From: Uranotaenia lowii
Lineage: Eukaryota; Arthropoda; Insecta; Diptera; Culicidae
Assembly (NCBI RefSeq): GCF_029784155.1
Contig: NC_073692.1
Location: 434,969,228 to 435,033,227 of the forward strand
DNA length: 64,000 nucleotides
Direction: 5' to 3'
Numbering within the stretch: the stretch's first letter is position 1; every line of letters starts with the position of its first letter. The notes beneath the pieces were generated by a model. It made no database searches, had not been told where the DNA came from, and saw nothing but the letters and a program-made list of their open reading frames with translations. Made by a program: the position numbers and the translations under genes. This document shows, in pieces, positions 23,353-36,852 of this stretch.

Positions 23353-26300
23353 CATCGCGAATGGGTTTCAGCAGAATCTATTCACGCTCAAGTAAGATAT
23401 AAAGCAACTATTTAAAAAATGACTTTATCTTCATAGCGGTAAAAAGGGCAACACAGATCGCTCTTCAAGATCTCCTCATCTCATAATTTTAAGTATTTTA
23501 AAATCTCATGTTGAAAAGTAATACAAGGAAAATAGCTTGTTTCTGGATAGTTAAGTGTCGTGACTGGCCCAATTCAATTTCCGGAACCTTTGTATAGATA
23601 TGCTTCCTGACGCTATTACAATCATCGCGAATCCTCTGCTTCACTTTTAAAAATCATCCTTTCTTCATAAGCTCTCTCAGTAAACTGATTTCCAATTTCC
23701 AACTCTTCAATTTCTCACCTTCTCTTTTCAACTCTTTTAGCACATTCTCTCTCTCTCACACATAAAAGCTTCCTACACGCTCATTCCTGAACAGTCAAAG
23801 ATATTTTTTCTTTAGATCAGCCATTCACTATAAAATAATAGTGAACACTTATATCAATTTATTACTATTTTTCCGCTTCATAATTTCAATTCATATCTCT
23901 GTACACTCAATATTCTCTACATTAAGGTCAAATAACACCTCACTGAGATGTTTCCGGCCAAATCAAATTGCATATTTGAGTTTATGAGAAAATGTCACGT
24001 AAGATAAATGCTTGGACATAACGGTTTAAGTACATTTTGTTAAATTTTCGGACATTTGCATGCATTGTTCAAAACATTCACTGAAGGCTCGAATTCTCCC
24101 CCACCCACTTTATAAACATTCTTCTCGGGGAATGATATTAAATTCAGCCGTATACAATTATTGACAGATAATTTTAGAAGCGTTTTTGATAAAATTGCCG
24201 TTTTTGATAGAACTTTGCCTAGTGTGACATACATGCATAGAAAAAACAACTTAGAGTGATCCACCTTGACGAAATTTTCAAATCAGTTTAGAACGAAGTA
24301 TTATAGTTCTTGTATTTATTTGAAAGGAAACATCACTAAAAGAAACCATTTCAACAAAAAAGTGAAGTTGACAAAAAATCACAGGGGACACTTTTGAATA
24401 GGACAGCACCATTTTAAATTTTACTGAAATTTAAATGAAATTAAATTCATTTTTATAATATCTTTTCACTTATGTATCAATTGATACTGTTGGATTCATT
24501 TCTCAACCAAAGATTCTTTGACTGAGTTTATAAATCTGGACCAATTTCTGGCTTGCATTTAACAAATTTAAAAATTTTTTAAATATAAATAAAAGTTCTT
24601 TCTGAAATGTATTGCTTAAATAGTGCTTTGTGAAAATATTAAGTGGTGTTTTGCATGATTGGTTTTTTGTCAGATGTTGATGTTATCGTGATAATCCCAG
24701 CTTGGATGTCGAGCGATCATAAATACAAAATTATCCAGTTAGGTAACAATAAATCTATTTGGAAAGGATTGATTCTTTTAAAAATAACGTTAAAGGGTTT
24801 TTTTTCTATTGTTTTAGTTTTGAAAAGTTAATCATTGAATTGTTGAGTTGATTCTCTTTCAATAACCCGTTCGAATGGTGTGGCATGCCTTCTCTCTTGT
24901 TACAAACCACCGAACAAATAGATCCAAGCAGGCATTTGCTGTCTTGTTTTTATGTTAGATTTATCCAACCTTCTATATGTTGTCGTTTGTTGTTGGGTAT
25001 CACATCAAAAGCGTTGTGTTTTGTTTGCTTCTGACACTTGCTGCTGATGTTCTCAGCATCTCTTCCGGAAGCCCAGCAGGAGCCTGCCGACAACCTACAC
25101 TCTTCCTGTGGTCAAAAAACATCATCAACCCATGTGGGGATTCTTCCTGCTCAACACTCATTTGTGACGGTGTAGTGAAGTGTCTGATGAATGGATGGCG
25201 GCTTCCAGGAGTAGCGGAAGGATAAAAAGTTGCCACTTACAAGTTATGCAACTGGTCCAACATTCTTCACCACTACAAAAGCAACAACAACTCGGTTGGA
25301 TTGTTAGCTGGTGTCCTATACAAAAGCTACCTTTTTTATTCCGACCATTTTTCCTCACACGTTATAGATCACCCGGTTGGTAATTTATTTCCTGTGGCTC
25401 CGGTTTATTTTTCCTTTTTTTCTCGTTACTCGTAATACGAATCTCTTGAATTCCACTACATGACCACAGCTCGAGACGGAATAATTAGGATGTTGGGACG
25501 AAGGGATAAAATCATTTCACTATTTCAGTAGAGTGGCAATTATTGTCTTTGTGTTGCATAGTTCCACTTTCTAGTGTTCATTGGCTAGGTTACTGAAAAA
25601 TAATCCACCAAGTGACCAACCACAGAGGAATATTTCATCGCCTGCTATTCCTGTTTTGGCGGCAACTTTTCAAAATAAACACAACACGGCGAACGACAAT
25701 CGAAGCAGCAGGCTGCGTGCTCGATGAATTCAGCACCGAATTGAATTCTTAATGGCATCATTAAGGTAATCAAATAATGTTTATTGTATGAAATAATCAA
25801 ACATTCGTGATGCACCAGTTGCTCTCGGTATCGGTATGCAAAATTATATTAATACACTTCCAAAATGCTGTTAAGAACGGCAGCGGACACACGAAAAAAG
25901 AAAGGAACAAAAAAAAAACACTGAAAAATCAACTTCCTTTTGCAGGCTGGCATGCAAATGTAACAAATTCGGTCCAATCACGCGAAATGATTGGCTTTAA
26001 TTCGTTCACCAAATACCTACTTACCTACAATGGCTGGCGAGGGTCCAAAACGAGTGAACAATATAAACCAAAGTGAGTGAAGGAGGATCAAAATCAGTTG
26101 GAAAGAAATTGCAACTGATCATGATATCTTTACCTTATCTTGGTTGACATTTTTTTTTTTTATTAAATATTGTTGTCATTCTTTCAAGAAAGTAAAGAAA
26201 ATATTCAACGTTTAACACATTATCTTCAACTCAATGTTAAATCTTTATGATTGGAAAGAAAATAAAAAAAAGGAACATTTCGCTGATGAATTTGTTTCTA

Positions 26301-28650
26301 ATTCTAAGCAAGAATTTTCGAAGTGGAAGTAGGAACCTTTATTTTCATTTATCATTAAAAATGAGATTTTATCCAAATTTTCAGATTTTTGTTTTTTTTA
26401 TAGAGATTATCCTCCTGTGTTATTAAACTTTTTATAATTAAGATATTCAACGGGCTTTAAAACAATCAAGCTTCTGTGACTTGCTTCCTAGCCAGAGTTT
26501 CTCTAGAATTTACCTTAAAATATGGAAATTTGGAATTGTTAGAAACCAAATGAAAGAAATTGACAAAACAAAAGTTTCAAAACCTTTTTCAATCCCCTTT
26601 GGCCTACACCTTTCTTGTAACCCCACTATCAAAGGTCAATTACTGAGGCGCAGAATTCAGCACCCTGAAATTGATGTTTCCGTCAGACATTCAAGCTTTC
26701 GCCGGAATCTGAACTGAATCCGAGAGAAGCGGACAAACGCCCTCGAAAAAAAGATTGAACCGAGAGTGGTGAAGAAAAAAAAATCAAAGACAAACCCGAG
26801 GGTGTCAAAAATTTCCATCGTCGTAACACAGTCGAATGCTTGAGGTTATTAAGACTTTCCGTTCCGTTGACTGCTCAGCTCAGTTCTGCCCACCAAAGAC
26901 CGTAGTTGGCCATGCCATGATTCCACGCTCGGTCTACTACGTTTGTTGTCGCATAGCATCGTCTAGCCAGAGCCATCTGCCTGCCACCCCTTTTTCGGCA
27001 TGTTTTCCGAAAGCCTGGAAAAATTGGATGCTGTCGTCGTGCCCATCATCAGCGCGCGGTCCATATGAAGTGTCGGAGCAAACGGATGTCAAGGCAAAAA
27101 AAACTGAACCAAGCCAAGCCCAGCTCAACTTGTCTTTCGAGGCTTGATATTTTCGTTTTCCCGTAAACTTTCGTCGTTCTGCTCTGCTCTGACTTGTTGG
27201 TAGTTTGAATGCCGGAATAATCGAAAAGGAAAACAGTTTTTTGGCCTTGATTTGACGCTTCAGGAGCACTCGACCGTCGTCGTGTGTGCCGTTATAAATG
27301 GCCCGTCAATGCAAATATTTTGGCAATTTTTTCGTCCAACTCCAGACAGGGATTGGAACCAGCTATCGAATGCTTATGGGGTTTGAACGTTGACACAAAA
27401 TTGTTCGATATTTTTTTTCTTTGGGGGGTATTACTTTTTAAGGATTTACTACGACGCATCCTTTAAGATTGTTTGTGCCTGATCAAATACTGGAGAAATA
27501 TCCAAGAACAACTTAAAAGAGCGACAACTATATTTTATCATACTTTTTCTACCTTTAAAATAGAAAAAAACTTTAAAGTTAAAGATAGAGGAGTTTTTGG
27601 AGAAATATCCCGGAACACATAAAACCAATCTCATTCATCGTCGGCGAAGAACAAACGGAAATAAAAATCCACTTGACGTGAAAGGGAATTCTCCAGCTGA
27701 GAAAAATGTCCACGGAGCTTTAGAGGAAGCGCTTTTTCGCTAAATGACATTTGGCCGACAGTCATCGCTCGCTGATTGGGATTCTTATTTTCAAATGAAC
27801 GAAACTCACGATTCTCGTTTATCATCTGTCGTTGTTTAAGTATCAATGTTTGAAAATGTTAAATGATAAGTGCAACAGAGGTAGATATGTGGTTGGTCAG
27901 CATTAACATTGAACATCCCGTTGAGGAAATATAAGAAAGGCACCAGCGAAAAAGCTAGCCACTGGTGATGGCATGGTGCTGCCCTCGGGTGACGAATGAG
28001 GTTAGGAATAAAAGACTCAAAGCAGCCGCGGGGGAAAAATGTCAACCTTGTGAAGCTCCCGAAACCATGAAGAGTGATAGTTTTTTCCTCTCAATACTCC
28101 CTCCGTGTGCACCGACTGTCTTTCTTTAGCTAGGTTCTGAACTGGAAAACTCAAAAAGGTAGCTGGGAAAGCTAGAGAAGAAAAGATTAACACTAATTTC
28201 AAATAAAATTGTATATCCCCACCGCTGCTGTCGGTTTCAATTATGTTATACCGTTTATAACGTCCAATCCCGGTGCAGCTCTTTGTTTTGTTCCGATAAT
28301 TTTTTCTTCATTCCGGAAATGACAAAGGATTTGATTGTTTGAAATGGAGAACTTTTTAGCACTCTGAAATAAAGGAACTTAATCTCGAAAAGATACCTTG
28401 TGAATTTTTAACACTTTTGATGGGAAATTTTTGTGTTGAAGAGCTTTAAAAGTAGTGGAATTCAATATGTTCTGAAATCTGTAAGAAAAATTGAGATTCT
28501 TTAATAATTTACCCATTTCCTACACTTCCTTCAGGGAATAATTTTTTCAGATTCAGTTTTTAAAGAAAATCTTCAAAATATTGTCAAAATTACCAAATTG
28601 TCTACTTCTGCTTAAATCTTCTGCTGGACTACCTGCTGTGGGATGCGATA
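23353..28650. other. Unique stretch, no gene supported
   Basis: It holds short random-looking frames only. GC-richer segments at 24.95-25.35 and 26.7-27.3 kb have overlapping frames on both strands, none with a recognised domain. A CT-rich run (CTCTCTCTCACAC) lies near 23.75 kb. The right edge runs into the minisatellite. Confidence 0.4.
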
Positions 28651-28676
28651 ATAATTTTTAAAATTTTGACAATTTG

Positions 28677-30300
28677 CAAAATTGTCAAAATTGTCAAAAT
28701 TGTCAAAATTGTCAAAATTGTCAAAATTGTCAAAATTGTCAAAATTGTCAAAATTGTCAAAATTGTCAAAATTGTCAAAATTGTCAAAATTGTCAAAATT
28801 GTCAAAATTGTCAAAATTGTCAAAATTGGCAAAATTGTCAAAATTGTCAAAATTGTCAAAATTGTCAAAATTGTCAAAATTGTCAAAATTGTCAAAATTG
28901 TCAAAATTATCAAAATTGTCAAAATTGTCAAAATTGTTAAAATTGTCAAAATTGTCAAAATTGTCAAAATTGTCAAAATTGTCAAAATTGTCAAAATTGT
29001 CAAAATTGTCAAAATTGTCAAAATTGTCAAAATTGTCAAAATTGTCAAAATTGTCAAAATTGTCAAAATTGTCAAAATTGTCAAAATTGTCAAAATTGTC
29101 AAAATTGTCAAAATTGTCAAAATTGTCAAAATTGTCAAAATTGTCAAAATTGTCAAAACAGTCAAAATTGTCAAAATTGTCAAAAATGTCAAAATTGTCA
29201 AAATTGTCAAAATTGTCAAAATTGTCAAAATTGTCAAAATTGTCAAAATTGTCAAAATTGTCAAAATTGTCAAAATTGTCAAAATTGTCAAAATTGTCAA
29301 AATTGTCAAAATTGTCAAAATTGTCAAAATTGTCTAAATTGTCTAAATTGTCAAAATTGTCAAAATTGTCAAAATTGTAAAAATTGTCAAAATTGTCAAA
29401 ATTGTCAAAATTGTCAAAATTGTCAAAATTGTCAAAATTGTCAAAATTGTCAAAATTGTCAAAATTGTGAAAATTGTCAAAATTGTCAAAATTGTCAAAA
29501 TTGTCAAAATTGTCAAAATTGTCAAATTGTCAAAATTGTCAAAATTGTCAAAATTGTCAAATTGTCAAAATTGTCAAAATTGTCAAAATTGTCAAAATTG
29601 TCAAAATTGTCAAAATTGTCAAAAATTGTCAAAATTGTCAAAATTGTCAAATTGTCACAAATTGTCAAAATTGTCAAAATTGTCAAAATTGTCAAAATTG
29701 TCAAAATTGTCAAAATTGTCAAAATTGTCAAAATTGTCAAAATTGTCAAAATTGTCAAAATGTCAAAATTGTCAAAATTGTCAAAATTGTCAAAATTGTC
29801 AAAATTGTCAAAATTGTCAAAATTGTCAAAATTGTCAAAATTGTCAAAATTGTCAAAATTGTCAAAATTGTCAAATTGTCAAAATTGTCAAAATTGTCAA
29901 AATTGTCAAAATTGTCAAATTGTCAAAACAGTCAAAATTGTCAAAATTGTCAAAAATGTCAAATTGTCAAAATTGTCAAAATGGTCAAAATGTCAAAATT
30001 GTCAAAATTGTCAAAATTGTCAAAATTGTCAAAATTGTCAAAATTGTCAAAATTGTCAAAATTGTCAAAATGTCAAAATTGTCAAAATTGTCAAAATTGT
30101 CAAAATTGTCAAACTGTCAAACAGTCAAAATTGTCAAATTGTCAAAAATGTCAAATTGTCAAAATTGTCAAAATTGTCAAAATTGTCAAAATTGTCAAAT
30201 TGTCAAAATTGTCAAAATTGTCAAAATTGTCAAATTGTCAAAATTGTCAAAATGTCAAAATTTTCAAAATTGTCAAAATTGTCGAAATTTTTCAAATTTG
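28677..30300. repeat. Minisatellite array 1, 9-bp unit GTCAAAATT
   Basis: About 1.6 kb, roughly 180 tandem copies of GTCAAAATT. The first half (to about 29.5 kb) is almost uniform. The second half has many 8-bp units (GTCAAATT) and single-base changes. Because the unit is 9 bp, several frames stay open and read as three-residue repeats (SKL, KIV or QNC on the plus strand; TIL or DNF on the minus), which is no evidence of coding. The left edge carries one inverted unit, AATTTTGACAATTTGC, forming a small palindrome with the first units. Confidence 0.97.
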
Positions 30301-33300
30301 ATACTTGATAACAAAAGTTATCTCACTTCAGATTCACATTTTTCAGCAATATTTACATATTAAAATAACCATATAGCTGACAGCGTTAAATCATAACGTT
30401 CCAACCTCGAAGTATGCGATTAGCTCAAGAACTTACACTCAATCTACGGGCTGATTCCTAATCATGCGACCCTCAACTCATCCAAGCAGGCCTCCATCGT
30501 CGTCATCGTCGTTCGTGTGCATAATTGCAGTTCTTCACGCCATTGCCTACTCTGGTTGAATGAAAATAAGTAGGAGTAAGCATGAAGGAAAAAAATCGTT
30601 CCCATAGTAGTCCCTGCACTTGGCCTATTAGTAGGTAGTAGGCCATGAAACTTCCCCCTCAATCGATTGTCTGGAAGAAAGTTTCATGAAAAGAAAACGA
30701 TAGGGATGGAAATTTGCTACAAAATTAACACTTCTGCTCGTCATTTGCGTGTAAATGGTTTGAGCAGCTTCGGAAAATCCTTTCGATTGCTTCATTTCAG
30801 GGTAAAATTGGAAAATTGTAGAGGTTTTCCGATTCGCATCGCGAGGAAAATTGCCCGAGTTTACCACCTTGGAGGGAGAAGGGGTTGATACTTGATTTTT
30901 TTCCCGATGCTTTTATGGAACCTCATCGAAATTTCTTTATTTTTACCCTCACCTTGGTAAAGTTTAGTTAGCACCTTTTTTCGCAAACAAGGTACAGGTC
31001 CGGCTTTTTGTAATGACTGTGTGAAGATTAACCCTAACCATTACGAGCTGTGCTCTGCGATGCAAATGATAATCAACTTTCAAGTGGGAAATTACTACAA
31101 TTTCTATCCGACGGAAAGTGGTGCTAGACGATTTCACTTAGCCTTCTTATATCCTTGATGCAAATTCGAAGTTTTAGAAAGCTTGTGGCGGAAAAAGTAA
31201 AGTTCGATGTTTAATATGTTAATGATTATATGAGGGAAGACAGTCATTTCAAATTCTCTCCTTATCGCTGGTCGTAGCTATCGGAAGAGAAATCGAAAAC
31301 AAAAACACAAGTTTTTTCACGATAGTTGTAAAGCTGATATGAATTTTTACCCCTTCAAGCCGTTCCACCTCAATTTATCTGGAAATTCATATTGCAGTCA
31401 TAGATCCATTGCCCATAGCATTCAATTCGAAAATTTTCCATTCCCAGGGCAGTTGTCTTCGAAATCGGAGGATAATTTATTCTCAATTTCAATTTAACTT
31501 TTATATCGTATCGATTGGGATGAAAAATAAAAAGATCTGCTTTCTCGAAGGATCCCCATCAGCTTCCAAAACGATGGTAATCGCACAGCATATCACCCAC
31601 CATTATCATAAACCATAAAAATTATTCAAATCATCGCCACGAGACTTGCCCTTATTGAATGGTGGAGTACTTTCACAATTTTTTTTTCTGCAATTCTCCA
31701 TTCCTTCAGCAGGAGCAGCATTGCTTCGAGATATGACTTCGGCACATCCTATACACAAACACACACCACACTGTCGAGAAATCCCTTTGATGCCATTTTC
31801 TTCGGGGTAGCATATAAACGAACATACATACATCTGCATCCTTTGAATATTTTCCTCCCGATAGATAAGAGAAGGAAATGGAAAACCAGGGAGTTTCAAC
31901 CCATCCGAACCGTTTTGGAGAGCTCTGCTGCCTTAAGCTGGGGCCACTGGAGCATGATTATGCACAAATCGTTCAGGGGGAATTTCAAACGAATGATGGA
32001 ACAATACGACGAGGAAAACGATCAAATACACACGAAAGAATAATAAAGGTTTGTTATTTTCTCGAAAAATTGGAGGTAAATTCATGTCGGATGTTTGTTT
32101 TATAAAAAATTGTGAAATAATTTGATCTGAACATTGCATTGGAATGAAAAATTATTATGATTCAAAATTCAACGATTTGTTAAAAGCAAAAACAAGTATG
32201 GAAACCTGATGTACTTTACAACTATCTGCAGCCATTCGAATCAACCATGGCTGCTCGGACTTACTGGAGTTTTCTGTTTAAATGCTCAACCGTTTACCGA
32301 TCAAATTGGAAATTTTTAACATATTGAATTTCACTAAAAACTTAAAACTGACAAAACATTCTTGTATATTCAACTAAATAAGGCCTGGACAACCCTTTAA
32401 ACGCAACCCAGTATAGCTGGTAACCTCAACTAGACATATGCTGGCTTACCAGCACAATCAACTCAGCGCTCTTGTGCTCAACAATAAATTTATTTGGCGA
32501 AATGTAAGAGGTCAATCAACAAAGCAAAAGTTTGTATGGAATGAATAAGTGTTAAGATTCGAAGGATTAAACCATTTTCTTCTCCTCAATGTATTATTCA
32601 AAGGTACAACTTCTACCTTTAAATTTGACATTTATTATGTCTGCGGCAGCTTCCACTCCAAATCACTGCGGCCATTAAAAATGTTTACAACACATCAGCG
32701 CTGAAGTTCAACATCCCTCATTCAAACATTTACAAGCAATGGTGGTTGGTGGATGCTCAGCGAAAAAAAACTCTTCACTAAAATTGTATGAAATTCATGA
32801 CCCCCGAAGCAATTTACTGCCCGACGAATGTTTACCGGTGAAGCAAATCGTGGATGAGGTTAAATTTACACTTGTATTTACATGGCTAACACTTTGTTCC
32901 AGCAGCACTTTCTACACTCGTTTGGATTTCAGCTTTTTTTTTTAATTTTCCACCTGCCGGATAGCCGGAAAATCACTCAACCTCTCTCGTTTTTTTTTTC
33001 GTTAGCAACCGAACCGGTCTGAAAAGTGCAAAGTTTTAAACTTTACCTTCCTACACGACCGGCGAAAACCGACGCGTGAAAAATCATGGCATGCTGTTTT
33101 TCCTGGCTTGGCTTGGCTTGCTTTGACCTCTTACCCGTGCCGTGAGTTTTTATTATCCCCATCCTTTGCTGTGTAGGGGGTCTTCTGAATTTGGTGGTGT
33201 AGGTTGTGAGTGAAAAATCTGACCAGAACAGAACAAAAATTCATTCACTTCCAGAGTGGTGCTCCTGCTGCTGCTGCTCACTACCGCCACTTTCGACTGG

Positions 33301-33740
33301 GCAGACAGACGGGGGAGCGATGTTTCGATTTTGTTCGCAAATTACCTGAATGTTTCAATGGAGGTGAGGTTTGGTCGTTCTGTTAATATTAACTCAACGA
33401 AAAAATAATATGGTTAGGATCGAAATTTTGATTTTGATAGAAAATATAATCGAGAACAGATAAGAACAAGTGTTCCTAAGTTGGTCATTAGAATGAGTCG
33501 ATTTGGAGTCATTTTTAAATTTCTATAACCATGGGGTTTCAAAAATTTCGTTTAAAGTCAAAACTTACCAATTTTTTTTCTGATTTTTAAGTAATGGTTA
33601 TATTAGTAAATTTTTGCTTTCACGTTTGTATGGAAAAGTTGAATATTTACATCAAGGTGATACCGATTTCTCTAAAGGAAATTGTGGAGCGCCGATATAT
33701 CATAGTTTGATTATATTTATAAATCGCATAGTTTTCCATC
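30301..33740. other. Unique stretch, no gene supported
   Basis: Mixed composition; open frames up to about 100 codons on both strands but without domains, signal peptides or splice support. A GGCTTGGCTTGGCTTGC microrepeat lies near 33.1 kb and a CTGCTGCTGCTG run near 33.27 kb. This looks like intronic or regulatory DNA rather than exon. Confidence 0.4.
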
Positions 33741-34020
33741 AGGTAGCCCCTCGTCAGCCTATATTTCGCCCATCCGCATGTCTACCCTTCGCCCGCGTTC
33801 ACTTGTCACATCAGTCAGCCAGTCAGTAGTCAATTCGCCCTCCTTGAGTCAGTCCTCGTCCAACAGGCAGCAACAGCAGCAACCAGATATCTCAGGGCGC
33901 AAGCGATCTCATCCCTTCCCGCGCGGCAGCTGACCACGACAGGTAGGCCCGTTACCATAAGAGTATATCTCGGATCAGGTCCCTCAGCCAGGTAAGAGCT
34001 CAACAAAGGATTTCTACTCC
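33740..34020 (+). other. GC-richer leader-like segment with splice-donor-like sites
   Basis: C-rich text with repeated CAGTCAGCCAGTCAG and GGCAGCAACAGCAGCAACC is followed by CAGGTAGG and CCAGGTAAGAG, both donor-like. It could be a 5' untranslated exon or an LTR/leader of a retroelement. No partner LTR or coding region was found nearby, so this remains a guess. Confidence 0.25.
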
Positions 34021-34046
34021 GATGCTGACCCCACAGAAATTTTTTT

Positions 34047-34103
34047 CTAATAACGTTGTCGAAGACCGTAGCTTCGTTTCTTATTAGACAAAAAAGTTAT
34101 TAG
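34047..34103. repeat. Short hairpin, CTAATAAC/GTTATTAG arms
   Basis: CTAATAAC at 34047-34054 and GTTATTAG at 34096-34103 enclose GTTGTCGAAGACCG...CTTATTAG. It adjoins the SINE head at 34113. Confidence 0.45.
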
Positions 34104-34112
34104 CTGCCGCAG

Positions 34113-34190
34113 TCCGTGGCGTAGAGGAAAGCTTTCAAGTCTTCTGAGCCAAAAAAGAGAACTAAATCCTGTGTTCATGTTCACATATAT
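34113..34190 (+). repeat. Degenerate tRNA-Arg-type SINE head, copy 3
   Basis: CCGTGGCGTAGAGGAAAGC, TTTCAAGTCTTCTGAGCC and a decayed CTAAATCCTGTG correspond to the A box, anticodon arm and B box of the SINE at 1517 and 15596. The body past the head is not recognisable, so it is truncated or old. Confidence 0.5.
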
Positions 34191-36417
34191 TGGGTGTTTT
34201 GAGTAAGGTTGCTCTATTCTTAGAAAATCTGTAGTTTAAAAGAATTTTGAAAAAAACATTTCATCTCACAATCTGTGCCACAGGACACAGAATTTTGTAA
34301 AAAATCTTAAAATCCACAGATTTTTTGAAAGTTTTCATGTCAGGTACTCATTCAAAGATAAGGTTGATGAAATCTTTCATTTAACCAATTATGAACACAA
34401 ATGGAGATACACTTAAGCATCCCTTTTCACTTTTTGTTCGAAAATTGTCACTATTTGCCTTTTATCCCGAAATTCACATTTGTTTTGTTTATTTTAAATA
34501 TTTTATTTGGTTCAATTTCGGAGCTTCTGATCTCTTTACTTTCGTTTTCAATTTAAATGGGATGAAACATTCGGAAAAAAAACACTAAATCAAAGCAATC
34601 GATAGGATCCCTTAAATTCATTGCTTCCCTTTCTTTCGATTGCTTTGATACAGTGAAATTATTCAACCAAGTAGGCTCACAACACATATAAGAGTAAAAA
34701 AAATGAATATTTAATTTGAACATTAGAGTGTTCATTCCCCGGCAATACAATTTTGGAATTCCCAACTATTCCCGGGAAATAGGCTGGAAATGGACACAAT
34801 ATTGAATATTTTTATGACGGTATACAATACATGCTTTCACCATGTTTCATATTCGCTTGAATAGATGGAAATAAGTATACTGCCCTGCCTAAATCATATG
34901 TTGTGATTTGCAGTTTTCTTCAGTTTTTTGAAATTTCATTTTTGTTGTGAAGCAGGGATGAGATTTTCAACATTATATTGTAAATCATCAAAAAATACCA
35001 ATTCCAACAAATTCCAAACATGATAATTTAGTAACTATGCACTTCACTTGTCTGTAGTTCCATTTGTCTAAAATTTTATTCATACATTGTGTTCTTTTAA
35101 ATGCATTATTGATTATAGGCAAAACGTTACGTTGGAGTTTTTTTTGTTGTTGTTCAGATTGTTTTTTTTTCATTATTTTACTATCAAAAAAAAAATCCAA
35201 ATCCATCAAAGCGGATCGGAAGAGCATACAAAAAATCGGAAGGCTAAGATGATCATAGGCATTTCTAAGTCCTTTTGTTCACTACATTGTTTTTTAAGTT
35301 TCAAGTACAGAAAAAGTTTCATGCAGAATATGCTTCGTAGAATATTTATGTTTCATCAAACAAGATAAACATATTGGTTCTTGAAAATTTACAAAAAAGG
35401 AGGAAAACTGAAAAGTAAAGTAAGGGTTGACGATTTAAGATTTCTTATCGAAATGACTCAGCATCAAGGTTTACGACGAAATTTCCAAATTTTTGACAAA
35501 AACTATATCATTCTGTGATTGGACCCAAAAATTTTGTGAAGATTATCTGTGGTGTTTTTTTTTCAGAAATTTCAAAGGATAATCATGCCAAGCATCAATA
35601 AATTGAGAAATTTTACTCGGAGATAGTCCATCCACATTATCAAAGTCATGAGACCAACATCAAACTGCTTTAGAAGGCCTATTCGAGTGGTATAAAAAAT
35701 CAATTAAGAAAATACACTAGAACTATAAGCAAAAAGTCTAGAATCAAGAATATAAACTGTAGCTTTGACTAAGTTTGCTTAAAAATCTGCAATATATAGT
35801 TTTTTTCTGTGATTTTGACAACCTTAACATGCAATGCCACAATTTAATGATCATATAAGAAACTTCAAACTGAAAAACACTTTTTTTTGCCGTCTGTAAA
35901 AAAAATCGGGTCTTTGAATACAAAATTTCATTTGTGAAAAACTATTCAAAAATGCGTACAGAAAAAAGGGTTTTGAATCTATAAATTTCAATATCGATTC
36001 TATGTCCATTATAAGAAGAGTGATTTTTAAAGAATTTATTTTTCTCACTGCAAGTTAGAAAAAGATTTGAACCTTTTTACGAACCACAGAAAAACCTCAA
36101 AAAATTCAAGCCGATTAAAAAAAAATTGATAAAGATCAAATTTCAGTGATGTATGTACGCACTTATTCAATTAAGGCTAAATTTATCTACCTTGCATTTT
36201 TTAAAACGGTGCGCATTTTCTAATTTCTTTAAACTCATAAATTCTTTTATCTTTCTTTTTTCAGTTATGCTTTCGTCAGAAACTTGTCGTTAAAAAAAAA
36301 AAATTTGATTTCAAATTCAAATTGACCCGTTGCTTCAAAACGTTGCTCACCCCTGTTGTTAAGCCTTCCAGATTACGATTAAAGGTTAGATAAGGTAAAA
36401 GGAAAGGAAAGTAAAAG
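34191..36417. other. AT-rich stretch, no gene supported
   Basis: Only short frames occur. It forms the left flank of the gypsy element. Confidence 0.45.
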
Positions 36418-36421
36418 GTAC

Positions 36422-36696
36422 TGAACTATTTCCCATTCTCTGGCCCTGTGATATCTGTTAATTGAATAAAAATACGTGTGCTGTCGTTCGTGTGTCACTT
36501 AAGACTGATCTATTTGCTACTTTCTTTACAGTGCTGCGTGCGGTGACCGACCGAACATAGTACAGTCCGAAAGTGCGGAGTCAGCGTCTTGCGCTGAGCC
36601 CTCACATTGGACTTTGTTCGATATACAGTTTGTTTATGCTTTGCATGCATAAACGAACTGTAATATTGATAAATACAATGTTGCGGGTCCACCACA
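36422..36696 (-). repeat. 3' LTR of the gypsy element
   Basis: 275 bp, TG...CA ends. It contains a strong stem-loop at 36625-36661 (ACAGTTTGTTTATGC pairing with GCATAAACGAACTGT, one mismatch) and a smaller CAGCG-TCTTG-CGCTG hairpin. I see no difference from the 5' LTR, implying a recent insertion or recent gene conversion. Confidence 0.95.
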
Positions 36697-36708
36697 CGCC
36701 CTTCCTTA
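36697..36708 (-). other. Polypurine tract of the gypsy element
   Basis: On the minus strand AAGGAAGGGCG lies directly before the 3' LTR, the expected position for the plus-strand DNA primer. A second copy of the motif CCACCACACGC lies at about 36835-36845, close to the pol stop. Confidence 0.6.
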
Positions 36709-36852
36709 ATAAATTTAAAAATTAGTTTATAGATTTAATTTTTAAATTATACGTATGATTCGTATTTAATAAAATGTAAAATAGTGTTGTTATGTTATGT
36801 TTATGATGTTTATAATGTTAAGTCCTTATTCTATCCACCACACGCTCTGGTT

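Noticed and set aside
24977..25236. 82-codon plus frame with a hydrophobic N-terminus and six cysteines, a possible secreted peptide
   Set aside because: An equally open minus frame covers the same bases and there is no splice, promoter or family support.
28629..30363. Open frames of 220-300 codons on both strands through array 1 (SKL, KIV, QNC, TIL repeats)
   Set aside because: They follow only from a stop-free 9-bp unit; all overlapping frames are equally open, and 8-bp units shift between them.
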